A DNA stretch of 64,000 nt from Dechloromonas denitrificans (GTDB lineage Bacteria; Pseudomonadota; Gammaproteobacteria; Burkholderiales; Rhodocyclaceae), in NCBI RefSeq assembly GCF_020510685.1, contig NZ_CP075185.1, positions 2,790,001 through 2,854,000 of the forward strand, read 5' to 3'. Shown in pieces: positions 33,114 through 41,250 of this stretch (its first letter is position 1; every line of letters starts with the position of its first letter). A program made the position numbers and the translations under genes. The notes under the pieces are model-generated. The model did no database searches and was not told the origin of the DNA. It saw only the letters and a list, made by a program, of their open reading frames with translations.

Positions 33114-33929
33114 GTGAAATGGACAATCGCCGGCCCAACGATGAGTTGCGGCCATGACGACGAACACCAGACCCTGCCCCACCCGGTCACCGCCAAAGCA
33201 CGCAATTACCGCGGTGGCGAAACGCCGGTGCACAGCCATCTGCGGGCACAACTGATCTATGCCGGCAGCGGCGTCATGCGCGTCGAAACCGAGGCCGGCA
33301 GCTGGGTGGTGCCGCCGGTGCGCGGCGTGTGGATTCCGGCCAACACGGCGCACCGGGTGATCATGCTCGGCCCGGTCGAGATGCGCACGCTGTACATCCG
33401 CCCCGACGCGGCACCCGACCTGCCCGACAGTTGCTGCCTGCTCGACGTCAGCCCGCTGCTGCGCGCCCTGATCCTCGCCCTGCTCGACGAACCGCTGGCC
33501 TACGACCGGGCCGGCCGCGGCGGCCAGATCGCGGCGCTGGCGCTGGCCGAACTGCGTTTCCTGAGAATCCCCGCGCTGCACCTGCCGATGCCGGGCGAGC
33601 CACGCCTGCACCGGCTGTGCGAGGAACTGGTCGCCAACCCGGACAGCCGCGAAACGCTGGAGACCCTGGCCGAGCAGCAGGCGACCAGCAGCCGGACGCT
33701 GGCCCGCCAGTTCCAGCGCGAAACCGGCATGAGCTTTCGCCAGTGGCGGCAGCAGGCACGGCTGGTCGAAGCGCTCGGCCATCTGGCCAACAACGTGCCG
33801 GTCGCGCTGGTCGCCGAAAAACTTGGCTACCGCAGCGCCAGCGCCTTTACCGCGATGTTCCGGCGAACGCTGGGCATGGAGCCGCGCCGCTATTTTTCCG
33901 CCGAGCCGGCGGCCCCGTCAGCAGCCTGA
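33114..33929 (+). CDS. AraC family transcriptional regulator with cupin domain
   Basis: A 271-residue regulator with an N-terminal cupin-type sensing domain (HSHLRAQLIYAGSGVM, VPPVRGVWIPANTAHRV) and a C-terminal pair of helix-turn-helix motifs. These span about residues 175-262, seen as LAEQQATSSRTLARQFQRE and VAEKLGYRSASAFTAMFRR. A GTG at 33114 is used here; the ATG nine codons later at 33141 is an equally good choice. It lies divergent from the Fsr-type exporter gene and most likely regulates it. The effector is unknown. Confidence 0.85.
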   Translation: MKWTIAGPTMSCGHDDEHQTLPHPVTAKARNYRGGETPVHSHLRAQLIYAGSGVMRVETEAGSWVVPPVRGVWIPANTAHRVIMLGPVEMRTLYIRPDAAPDLPDSCCLLDVSPLLRALILALLDEPLAYDRAGRGGQIAALALAELRFLRIPALHLPMPGEPRLHRLCEELVANPDSRETLETLAEQQATSSRTLARQFQRETGMSFRQWRQQARLVEALGHLANNVPVALVAEKLGYRSASAFTAMFRRTLGMEPRRYFSAEPAAPSAA

Positions 33930-33937
33930 GTTCCCGA

Positions 33938-34735
33938 TCAGGTCAGGCTTTCCAGCCATTGCTGCAACTTGCCGGCAGCCTCCGGCCATTGCGGGTCGAG
34001 CATCAGCATGTGGCCGGCGCCGGGGATCACCACGGTTTTTGCCTGCCACGCGGCGGCGGTGAAATAGAGCATCGAGGCCGGGAATACCTGGTCTTGCGAG
34101 CCGCCCATGACCAGCGCCGGGATTCTTGCCCGGCGACGCGCCAGACGGAGCGGTGCCATGACCATTTCGGCCACCGACTTCTCCGATTCCGGCTGGAGCA
34201 GCGGCAGGTACTGCAGCGTTTCTTCGGCCGGCAGGCTCGGCGAAAAGTACACCTTGGCCATGGTCCGCATGGTTTTTTCGCTGGCTGTGCCATTGACCGC
34301 ATTGGGCAGTTCGGCGAAAAAATCCGGCATGCTCAGCGCGAAGCGGCTGACCGTACCGGCCGTACCGGTTGGCGGCACCGGTGCCAGGAAAGCGACGGCG
34401 CTGGCCGTTCCCTGTTCGAGAAAGCGCTGGCAGACCAGGCAGCCCATGGAATGGGCAATCAGCACCGGTACTTCGGGCAGCGCGGCGACCGCCGAGGACA
34501 GATCGGCGACATAGTCGTCGAGGCCGAATTCATCGAGGCGTTCGCGCCCCGGACTAGCGCCGTGACCGGAAAGGTCGACCGCGTAACAGTCGTAACCCCG
34601 TTCCTGAAAGTAGGGAATGAAACGCACATTCCAGCAGGCCGCATTGCTGTAGCCGCCGTGCACGAAAAGTAGCGGCGGCTGGCCGCCGGGCCGGGCGGCC
34701 GGATGATGGTGAATCTGGACAGTTGGTCTGGGCAT
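33938..34735 (-). CDS. Alpha/beta hydrolase
   Basis: A 265-residue soluble alpha/beta hydrolase. The oxyanion region FVHGGYSNAACW (24-35), the nucleophile elbow AHSMGC with S96, the acid in GGSQDQVFP and the histidine in GAGHMLML form a complete triad. The ATG at 34735 follows from the conserved start; no strong ribosome binding site is seen. The substrate cannot be deduced. It is a single gene, convergent with the AraC regulator (8-bp gap) and divergent from a VOC protein. Confidence 0.8.
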   Translation of the reverse strand: MPRPTVQIHHHPAARPGGQPPLLFVHGGYSNAACWNVRFIPYFQERGYDCYAVDLSGHGASPGRERLDEFGLDDYVADLSSAVAALPEVPVLIAHSMGCLVCQRFLEQGTASAVAFLAPVPPTGTAGTVSRFALSMPDFFAELPNAVNGTASEKTMRTMAKVYFSPSLPAEETLQYLPLLQPESEKSVAEMVMAPLRLARRRARIPALVMGGSQDQVFPASMLYFTAAAWQAKTVVIPGAGHMLMLDPQWPEAAGKLQQWLESLT

Positions 34736-34938
34736 GTCTAATGTTCGAGAAAAGACGCGGGTTAGAGACAGCTTCGGTTGGTCACCGCAAATGACAAACC
34801 GGAAAATCACTGCGGTTTTAACACAGATATTTTACTTTTCCGCTGACAATTACCGTCGCCAACACGGTATCCCAATGGCCAACCGAGCTTGGGCAAATGG
34901 CCGGCGCGTACTCAATCCTTGCTGAATTCGAGGCTTTC

Positions 34939-35364
34939 ATGAAACAGAGCATCAGCTTCATCACACTCGGCGTCGCCGATCTGGCCCGCAGCCGGGCTTT
35001 CTATCAGGCACTGGGCTGGCGCGAATCATCGGCCAGCCAGGAGGGAATAGCCTTCTTTCAGGCTGGTTCGCTGGCCTTTGCCTTGTTCCAGCGGGATGCG
35101 CTGGCCGAGGATGCCAACGTGCCGGCCACCGGCAGCGGCTTTGCCCGCTTTACGCTGGCCCATAACGTGGCCTCCGAAGCGGCCGTGCAGGCTTTGCTCG
35201 ATGAAGCGGTGGCGGCCGGTGCGACCCTGGCGCGGCCGGCCGACAAGGTCTTCTGGGGCGGCTTTCGCGGCTACTTCGCCGACCCCGACGGCTTTCTCTG
35301 GGAAGCCTGCTACAACCCGTTCGTGACGCTGAATGCCGACGGTACGATCCGCCTTACGGATTAA
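34939..35364 (+). CDS. VOC (glyoxalase/bleomycin resistance) family protein
   Basis: A 141-residue protein with the two beta-alpha-beta-beta-beta modules of the vicinal oxygen chelate fold: ISFITLGVADLARSRAFYQALGW at the start and FWGGFRGYFADPDGFLWE near the end. The latter holds the usual metal-ligand glutamate. No specific activity can be assigned; the group includes dioxygenases, lyases and antibiotic-binding proteins. The start at 34939 has GAGG upstream. It stands alone, divergent from the alpha/beta hydrolase across about 200 bp. Confidence 0.85.
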   Translation: MKQSISFITLGVADLARSRAFYQALGWRESSASQEGIAFFQAGSLAFALFQRDALAEDANVPATGSGFARFTLAHNVASEAAVQALLDEAVAAGATLARPADKVFWGGFRGYFADPDGFLWEACYNPFVTLNADGTIRLTD

Positions 35365-35539
35365 GATCGACGACGTCTTCGCCCCCCATCGAGATCGGTC
35401 TGATCGGGCTTTTCGGGAACGGCAACCTCCGTCTCTGAGCAAGCCGGCAATGTTCGGTCGAAGGTGAAGATACAAATTCGGCTTTACTCGAACGGAAAAA
35501 ACGATTAAAAGCTGCTGCAAACTCCGATTTGAGATTCCC

Positions 35540-35734
35540 ATGTCCGAAGATGAACTGATCCAGCAAGCCGACCGTATGATCGAAGCCGCGATGAATGGCC
35601 GGACGCCGCATCAAGTGTTGCTTGAAAACTCGCTCGCCGAGAGCGCGAACGTTGCCGAGCGGGCGGCGGCCATTGCCAAGAACCGCGAACGCGCCATCAA
35701 GCTGCTGGCGGCGCTGGAAAAAAGCGGCGGCTGA
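35540..35734 (+). CDS. Small hypothetical helical protein
   Basis: A 64-residue, fully helical, charged protein (MSEDELIQQADRMIEAAMNG and so on) with no cysteines or membrane segment. The ribosome binding site is weak (a GAG about eight bases upstream). Codon use agrees with neighbours and the preceding 175 bp are AT-richer and promoter-like. The family is not recognised. It could be a small regulatory or structural protein. Confidence 0.55.
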   Translation: MSEDELIQQADRMIEAAMNGRTPHQVLLENSLAESANVAERAAAIAKNRERAIKLLAALEKSGG

Positions 35735-35795
35735 ACTTCCCCGCCCCGGCATCACGCCCGGGACGAAGACCGGCTGCCCGACGCGGCGCCCCCGC

Positions 35796-36179
35796 CTAGC
35801 GAACCTCGTCGACGATCTGGACCATTCTTTCCTCGACCTCGCGGCCCAGCCGGACCAGTTCGGGATGGTCCGAAAGCGTGGCGAGCAGGCTTTCCGGCCG
35901 GAGCAGGCCAATCTTGGTCGCGCCGTTTTCGGTATATACCGAAATCCGCCAGGGCAAGGCCAGGCTCAACCGCAAGTCGATGGCCAGCATCTTTTCGATC
36001 TGGCGATAATTGCAAATATCGAACACTTGGCAGTCGTCATCGAGATCGATGCCCTTGCGCCGCAAGGTATCGCCAAGGTCATGGCCGTGCAGAACGACAA
36101 AGCCGAGACGCTGGACGACCGGCTCCAGATCGAAGATCACTTCGCTGAACGATTTGCTGCTTTCGACGACGTAATACAC
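35796..36179 (-). CDS. DUF302 family protein
   Basis: A 127-residue protein with the DUF302 pattern: YYVVESSKSFSEVIFDLEPVVQRLGFVVLHGHDLG at the start, then an ICNYRQIEKML helix and an LPWRISVYTENGATKIGLL hairpin. I chose the GTG at 36179 because AAGGA lies six bases upstream and the family start follows; a longer form from 36251 is possible. Some DUF302 members bind small ligands or sit in sulfur-oxidation clusters, but no such link is visible here. No signal peptide is present. Confidence 0.75.
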   Translation of the reverse strand: MYYVVESSKSFSEVIFDLEPVVQRLGFVVLHGHDLGDTLRRKGIDLDDDCQVFDICNYRQIEKMLAIDLRLSLALPWRISVYTENGATKIGLLRPESLLATLSDHPELVRLGREVEERMVQIVDEVR

Positions 36180-36263
36180 GGATTTTCCTTGTTGAGCTGT
36201 TGGCAATGGCGCGCGGCGGCCAAGGGTAATGAACATCGCCCTGCGGAACAACTCCGGTAGACG

Positions 36264-36298
36264 AAAAAAAGCTGGCTCACGTTATCCACGTGGCCAGC
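36264..36298 (-). terminator. Rho-independent terminator of the chemoreceptor gene
   Basis: Read on the minus strand, an 11-bp stem with one bulged base (36271-36282 pairing with 36288-36298) and a 5-base loop is followed by seven T residues. It lies 28 bp beyond the stop of the chemoreceptor gene, so it very probably ends that transcript. Confidence 0.8.
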
Positions 36299-36326
36299 CT
36301 TGGCGTTACGGCTTGTCCGGGCTTGC

Positions 36327-37937
36327 CTAGACCCGGTACTGGGCAACGATTTCCTGCAGTTCCCGGGCGAGTTCGGCGAGTTGCTCGGAGGTTTCCGAAG
36401 TCGACTGCGCCGCGGCGCTGTTTTCCTCGGTCATCTGGGCGATCCGCTCGACCTGCTGGGCAATCTGGGTGCTGGCAACGCCTTGTTCGCGAATCGAACT
36501 GGTGATGTCGCTGACCATTGCCACCGTGTCACGCGAACCGTTGCCGATTTCCTGCATCGAGCTGCTTGCCTGTTCGGCAAAGCCGACCCCGGCCTCGACC
36601 GCGCCTTCGACGCTTTGAATGCTCTTGACGGCCGCCTGCGAGCCGGCAACCATCTGCTGAATGGTGCTGGCGATCTCCTGCGTCGACAGACCGGTACGCT
36701 CGGCCAGTTTGCGCACTTCATCGGCAACCACGGCGAAACCACGCCCCTGTTCGCCAGCCCGCGCCGCTTCGATGGCGGCGTTGAGCGCCAGCAGATTGGT
36801 CTGATCGGCAATTTCCTTGATCACCGCAACGATGCTGCTGATCTTCTCGCTTTGCAGCTCCAGTTCGGTCAGTTGTCCGGAAGCGCTTTGCACCGTATGG
36901 GCAATGCCATTGATCGACTGGACGGTGTCGCTGATGATGCCCTCGCCGTTCAGTGCCACCCGGCCAGCCTCGGTGGACAGCTTGCGGGCATCCTCGGCCC
37001 GGTCGGCGACGTGATTGACGCTGACCGTCATTTCTTCAACCGCGGCGGCCATGCTGGAAGCGGAGTCGCTCTGCTGGCTGGAGGAAATCGACATCTGGTG
37101 GGCGGCGGTAGACACCCGGGAGGCCGCCGAGCTGACCGAATCGGCATGCGCCGCGATCTGGCGGAAACTCTGTTGCAAGCGGTCGAGCAGGCCGTTGAAA
37201 GCATGCGAAACATTGGCAATTTCGTCCTTGCCCTTGACTTCAAGACGGGTGGTGAAATCGAGATTCTTTTCGATCCGCAAGAACATGCCGACCATCTTGT
37301 CGAGCGAACCAGAAACATGGCTGTAGATGACGAACCCGATGCCGGCTATCAACAGGCTGACCAGCAAGATGGCCGAGACAACCCAAGTCTTTGAACTTTC
37401 ATAGGTGGCATCGGCCTCCTTGCCGCCTTTTACGGCAAGTTCCTGATTGTACTGACCATGCTCGACCAGCGCGTTGCTCAAGCCATCGACTATCTGCTTG
37501 GCCTGCCCGGAAATTTTCAGTGCCTCATCCGGCTTGCCCTGGCGAATCGCGCCAATGTATTTCTCGGAAAAGGCCGCGTACTCGAGGTACATCTGGTTGT
37601 CTTTGTCCAGCATCTCACGATCCTTGGGATCGGAAATCAGCTTTTCGTAACTCTTGAGCGCCCCACGCAACTGATCCATGTTCTGGGTGAACTCTTTCTC
37701 CAGCCCGGCCACTTTTTGCGGATCGGTGACCACCAGCATGGTCAGCAAGGGCGGCCGCAAACGAAGGAAAGCCGTCTGTGCCGATTGAAGCGTACTGATG
37801 CTTGGCAGGGTCATCTGGTTAATTTCCCGGATGCCCTGATTGATGCTGGCCATCTCATACAAGGCAAAACCGCCGACCCCGATCAAACCGACAATCGCCA
37901 GCGCAATCAGCAAAATAATACGGAGTGCAATACTCAT
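36327..37937 (-). CDS. Methyl-accepting chemotaxis protein
   Basis: A 536-residue chemoreceptor. A membrane helix at 7-27, a four-helix-bundle type periplasmic domain (about 28-185) and a second helix at 187-207 are followed by a HAMP domain. The long signalling coiled coil has the conserved hairpin tip [43 protein letters not shown]. It relays ligand signals to CheA/CheW. There is no CheR-binding pentapeptide at the C-terminus. The ATG has a strong AAAGGGGGG upstream, and a clear terminator follows. The ligand is unknown. Confidence 0.93.
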   Translation of the reverse strand: MSIALRIILLIALAIVGLIGVGGFALYEMASINQGIREINQMTLPSISTLQSAQTAFLRLRPPLLTMLVVTDPQKVAGLEKEFTQNMDQLRGALKSYEKLISDPKDREMLDKDNQMYLEYAAFSEKYIGAIRQGKPDEALKISGQAKQIVDGLSNALVEHGQYNQELAVKGGKEADATYESSKTWVVSAILLVSLLIAGIGFVIYSHVSGSLDKMVGMFLRIEKNLDFTTRLEVKGKDEIANVSHAFNGLLDRLQQSFRQIAAHADSVSSAASRVSTAAHQMSISSSQQSDSASSMAAAVEEMTVSVNHVADRAEDARKLSTEAGRVALNGEGIISDTVQSINGIAHTVQSASGQLTELELQSEKISSIVAVIKEIADQTNLLALNAAIEAARAGEQGRGFAVVADEVRKLAERTGLSTQEIASTIQQMVAGSQAAVKSIQSVEGAVEAGVGFAEQASSSMQEIGNGSRDTVAMVSDITSSIREQGVASTQIAQQVERIAQMTEENSAAAQSTSETSEQLAELARELQEIVAQYRV

Positions 37938-38157
37938 GATCCCCCCTTTAACAGCAAATTATTTGTCATTTCAAAAGTAAAGCTTAATGACAACAGCATA
38001 GCCCACAAAAAAACACGGGCAGCCGAAATCGGCTTTGATATTTTATACCATATTTATAACATGTGTCACTTTTGCACCAAAAATACCGTTTTAGCACGTC
38101 GTATTCGGTAGATCTGGCTTCGCCGCAAACCCGCAGCTACCGCCCCGAAGCGAGCAT
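37938..38157. promoter_or_regulatory. AT-rich upstream region of the chemoreceptor gene
   Basis: A 220-bp stretch much richer in A and T than its surroundings. It contains a 6-bp inverted repeat with a 2-base loop (38021-38034) that, on the minus strand, is followed within ten bases by seven T residues and could terminate the upstream EamA gene. The rest must hold the chemoreceptor promoter; no convincing sigma-28 match was found. Confidence 0.4.
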
Positions 38158-39117
38158 TCAAGCGGCCCGAAAGGCACGCACGCCGAGAATCACGCCAAGC
38201 ACCAACAACAGGATGCCGCCCATACTGGCCAGCCCTGGCGCCTCGCCTCGCCAGACATAGGCATAAGCCAGAGCGGCGAGCGTTTCGAAAACGATCAATT
38301 GCCCGGACAGCGCCGTCGGCAGCAAGGTGCTGGCGCGATTCCAGAGCAGCGTGCCGAGCCAGGAAGCGAGCAGACCCAGCGCCAGTACCAGACCAAGAAA
38401 TTTGCCAGGCTGCGGGCCGAGCGGCCAGTCGAAACCGGCCGGACTCGGCACCAGCAGCGAAATGCCGACAAACAGAAGCAGCGCCAGCGGCAGCGTTGCC
38501 AGGCCCTGGGCCGTGGCCCACGTAGTCGAGGCAAGGCGCGGCCGCCCTTTCAGCCAGGCCGCGTTGCGCAGCGGATACCAGGTCCAGCAAGCCAGCGCGC
38601 CAAGCGCCAGCAAGCTGCCAAGCAGATAGTCTTCAACACTGCGGCCGCCGGCCAGGCGCCCGAGTTCATGCCGATTGACCAGCAGAATGCCCAGCCCGAT
38701 CACCGCCAGCGACGGCAACAGGCGGCGCCAGGCAATGCCGCCTCGGCCAAGGTTGGCGCAGACGGCGATGACGATCGGCAAGGTGCCGATCAGCATGGTC
38801 GGGACCGGTGCATCGGCCAGCTGGATAGCCGCAGCCAACAGGCAGTAATAAAGCAGGTTGCCGATCAGCGCCAGCTCAAAGGCGCGGGCCCAGTCTTGTC
38901 GATCTAGCCGGCACAGGCGTTGCCGGTCGCGCCAGGCGAGTGGCAAGGCGATCAGGCCGAAGGCCAGGTAGCGGCCGGCCGAGATCAGCAGCGGCGGGTA
39001 GTCGATGAGCATCAGCGGCACGACGAAAACCAGCCCCCAGGCGAGACCGGCACCGAGCGCGCAGACAACGCCCGACAGCAGGCCGGGCTGGATCGGCAAC
39101 GGTCGGCGGAAAGTCAT
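38158..39117 (-). CDS. EamA/DMT family transporter
   Basis: A 319-residue membrane protein with about ten hydrophobic helices arranged as two EamA repeats, as in drug/metabolite transporters. The first repeat starts at GVVCALGAGLAWGLVFVVPL. The second ends GGILLLVLGVILGVRAFRAA. The conserved GxxLAxAA-like motif of the first repeat appears as LLYYCLLAAAIQLADAPV. The substrate is unknown. No neighbours suggest one; it lies 50 bp downstream of the ParB-like gene on the same strand and could be cotranscribed with it. Confidence 0.85.
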   Translation of the reverse strand: MTFRRPLPIQPGLLSGVVCALGAGLAWGLVFVVPLMLIDYPPLLISAGRYLAFGLIALPLAWRDRQRLCRLDRQDWARAFELALIGNLLYYCLLAAAIQLADAPVPTMLIGTLPIVIAVCANLGRGGIAWRRLLPSLAVIGLGILLVNRHELGRLAGGRSVEDYLLGSLLALGALACWTWYPLRNAAWLKGRPRLASTTWATAQGLATLPLALLLFVGISLLVPSPAGFDWPLGPQPGKFLGLVLALGLLASWLGTLLWNRASTLLPTALSGQLIVFETLAALAYAYVWRGEAPGLASMGGILLLVLGVILGVRAFRAA

Positions 39118-39167
39118 GCTGCCTGAGGCTTCGCGGAATCTGGCAAGGGCTGGATGCGGCGAGCGGC

Positions 39168-40073
39168 TTAGGCGTTCTTCAACGCCAGAAATTCATCGAT
39201 CAGCCTGACCAGAACTTCCTCTTCGTCGCCATCGCTAAGGCCGAGAATTTCGGCGACCAGCCTGACCTTGCCGGGATTGACCCGGCTGCGGCTGGCCGCC
39301 GGCGCCGTGGCGGGCAGCGGAGCCGGCGCATCGTCCCGCACCGCAATCGTGGCTTCGCGCTCGATCGGCGGAGCGGCGTTAGCGACGGATTCGGCGACGG
39401 CGGCCGGTTCTTCGGTCTTTTTGCGCCGTCCGCTCTCTTCCGAGAGGGCATTGTCGACGACCTTCTTCGAGACCTTTTCGCCTTCCGGCAATTGCTCGAT
39501 CTGATCGATCAAGGAGTCGGCCTTGGCCTCGTTCTTTTTGGCCAGCCTTTCCAGTTGCACAGCCGTGCTGGTGCTGGCGATTTTTCCCGAATCGAGCAAG
39601 GCCGTGACCTTCTCCGACAGATTGGCCGCCGCGGTGGCCTGGCTCAGCCAGGTTGCCGGCCGGGCGAAATATTGCGCGGCTTCTTCCGGCGTCGCGAACC
39701 GTTCGGCGATCGCCTGAATGGCGTTGGCCATGTCGCGCGGCTCCAGTGCCGAACGCACGCCGAGGCCGATGTTCTCGAATACCTGCACCTCCAGGGTTAC
39801 GTCAGCCGCGCACGGGCGGACGAGCACCGGCACCGTTTTTTCTCCGGCCAGGATGGCGGCCTGACGACGACGCTCGCCGACGATCACCGTATAACGCCCC
39901 TCGGCAGCGGCCGGGCGAACGACCAGCGGGTGAATCACCCCCAGTTTCTCGATCGAGTTGACCAGGCCCTTCAGGCTCCCTTCTTCGATGTTCTGCCGGA
40001 GATGGCTCGAATCGGGTTCGATCATCGTTACGTCGACGATCTGAAAGTGCGACGAACTGTCTTTGAAGGTCAT
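39168..40073 (-). CDS. ParB/Spo0J-like protein without ParA partner
   Basis: A 301-residue protein with a ParB N-terminal nuclease/CTP-binding-like domain. The box GERRRQAA at 66-73 matches the family GERRxRA motif, and VFENIGLGVRSALEP near 98-112 corresponds to the second ParB box. A helix-turn-helix region follows (about 125-160). The C-terminal part has a charged helix (GRRKKTEEPAA), a proline/alanine linker and an acidic end. The ATG at 40073 was preferred over an upstream open frame that carries no ParB features. No parA, parS or rep gene is nearby, so a dedicated role outside chromosome partition is likely. Confidence 0.8.
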   Translation of the reverse strand: MTFKDSSSHFQIVDVTMIEPDSSHLRQNIEEGSLKGLVNSIEKLGVIHPLVVRPAAAEGRYTVIVGERRRQAAILAGEKTVPVLVRPCAADVTLEVQVFENIGLGVRSALEPRDMANAIQAIAERFATPEEAAQYFARPATWLSQATAAANLSEKVTALLDSGKIASTSTAVQLERLAKKNEAKADSLIDQIEQLPEGEKVSKKVVDNALSEESGRRKKTEEPAAVAESVANAAPPIEREATIAVRDDAPAPLPATAPAASRSRVNPGKVRLVAEILGLSDGDEEEVLVRLIDEFLALKNA

Positions 40074-40341
40074 GGCTGTTCCGTTGGTGAAGTTATGCTC
40101 GATCCTTGGGCGGCACCGATAACGGCTTCCTTGGCGGATCGCAAAAGGGGGCGAATGCTCGTCCTTTTTTGCTCTTTTTTCAAGCCGGAGCAATTCGACT
40201 CAAAAATTCGACAAGATGGCGTTTTCCTGCGCAATACCGACCAGTCGCCCGTATGTCAGCGCGATAAGCCGCGCGAAAGTGATAGAGTCGGCCTTGATCG
40301 TCAGCAGTTCGCCATCTGGTCACCCCAATGAAACGACATCA
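40074..40341. promoter_or_regulatory. Intergenic region between divergent parB-like and phnD-like genes
   Basis: 268 bp that must hold both promoters. Local composition is AT-richer around 40165-40215. I see no convincing repeat, hairpin or palindrome. Confidence 0.3.
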
Positions 40342-41250
40342 ATGAACAAGTTAGCCCACCTTACCTGTCTGTTAGGCGCCATCCTGCTTGCTGCGTGCGA
40401 ACAGCAGCCGGTCGAGAAGCCCTTGCAATACAGCAGCGTGGCGCCCAACGGTACGGTGCCGGTCTATCGCCTGGCCATCCACCCCTTGTACAACCCGCAG
40501 AAACTCAGCGAGACCTATCAACCGCTGGTTGCTCACCTCAACCAGCAGTTGCAGGGCGCCCGGATCGAACTCGAGGCATCCCGCGATTACGCCGCTTTCG
40601 AGCACAAATACGCGGCTCGCGAACCGGCTTTCCTGCTCCCCAACCCGTGGCAGACACTGGCCGCGATGAAGACGGGTTACTCCGTCATTGCGATGGCCGG
40701 CGATGCCGAGGACTTCCGGGGCATTTTCATCGTCCGCAAGGATGGACAGATCAAGGTGCCGGCCGACCTCAAGGGCAAGGCCGTCAGCTACCCGTCGCCC
40801 ACCGCGCTGGCGGCCGCGATCATGCCGCAATATTTTCTGCAGACGCACGGCGTGGACGTCAAACGCGACATTCAGAATATTTACGTCGGCTCGCAGGAAT
40901 CTTCGATCATCAACGTCTATCTTGGCAAAACCGCCGCCGGTGCCACTTGGCCGCCACCCTGGCGCGTCTTCCAGCGCGACCATCCGCGCGAAGCGGCCGA
41001 GCTCGAACAGGCCTGGGAAACGCCCCCGCTGCTCAACAACTCGGTGATGGTGCGCGACGACGTGCCGGAAGTCGTCCGCACCCAGGTCACCAAGACGCTG
41101 CTCGAACTGACCGCGACAGCACAAGGCAGAGCGATTCTCGCCGGCATGGAAACGGCGCGCTTTCACGCCGCCGATGACCGCAGCTACGGGGTGGTCGCCG
41201 CATACATCGAGCGCTTCGAGAAAGAAGTGCGCCGGGTGGAAAGCAAGTAA
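40342..41250 (+). CDS. PhnD-type phosphate/phosphonate substrate-binding lipoprotein
   Basis: A 302-residue lipoprotein with a lipobox (AILLAAC; cysteine near residue 19) and a periplasmic binding fold. Family marks are [49 protein letters not shown] and [21 protein letters not shown]. These resemble PhnD-like binding proteins. There are no ABC permease or ATPase genes. Instead it overlaps a hybrid histidine kinase by one base (TAATG), so it is more likely a ligand receptor for that kinase than a transport component. The start 40342 gives a proper lipoprotein signal. Confidence 0.82.
   Translation: MNKLAHLTCLLGAILLAACEQQPVEKPLQYSSVAPNGTVPVYRLAIHPLYNPQKLSETYQPLVAHLNQQLQGARIELEASRDYAAFEHKYAAREPAFLLPNPWQTLAAMKTGYSVIAMAGDAEDFRGIFIVRKDGQIKVPADLKGKAVSYPSPTALAAAIMPQYFLQTHGVDVKRDIQNIYVGSQESSIINVYLGKTAAGATWPPPWRVFQRDHPREAAELEQAWETPPLLNNSVMVRDDVPEVVRTQVTKTLLELTATAQGRAILAGMETARFHAADDRSYGVVAAYIERFEKEVRRVESK

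Noticed and set aside
37938..38060. Possible sigma-28 promoter upstream of the chemoreceptor gene
   Set aside because: GCCGATTT is present on the minus strand, but no TAAA-type -35 element lies at the needed distance.
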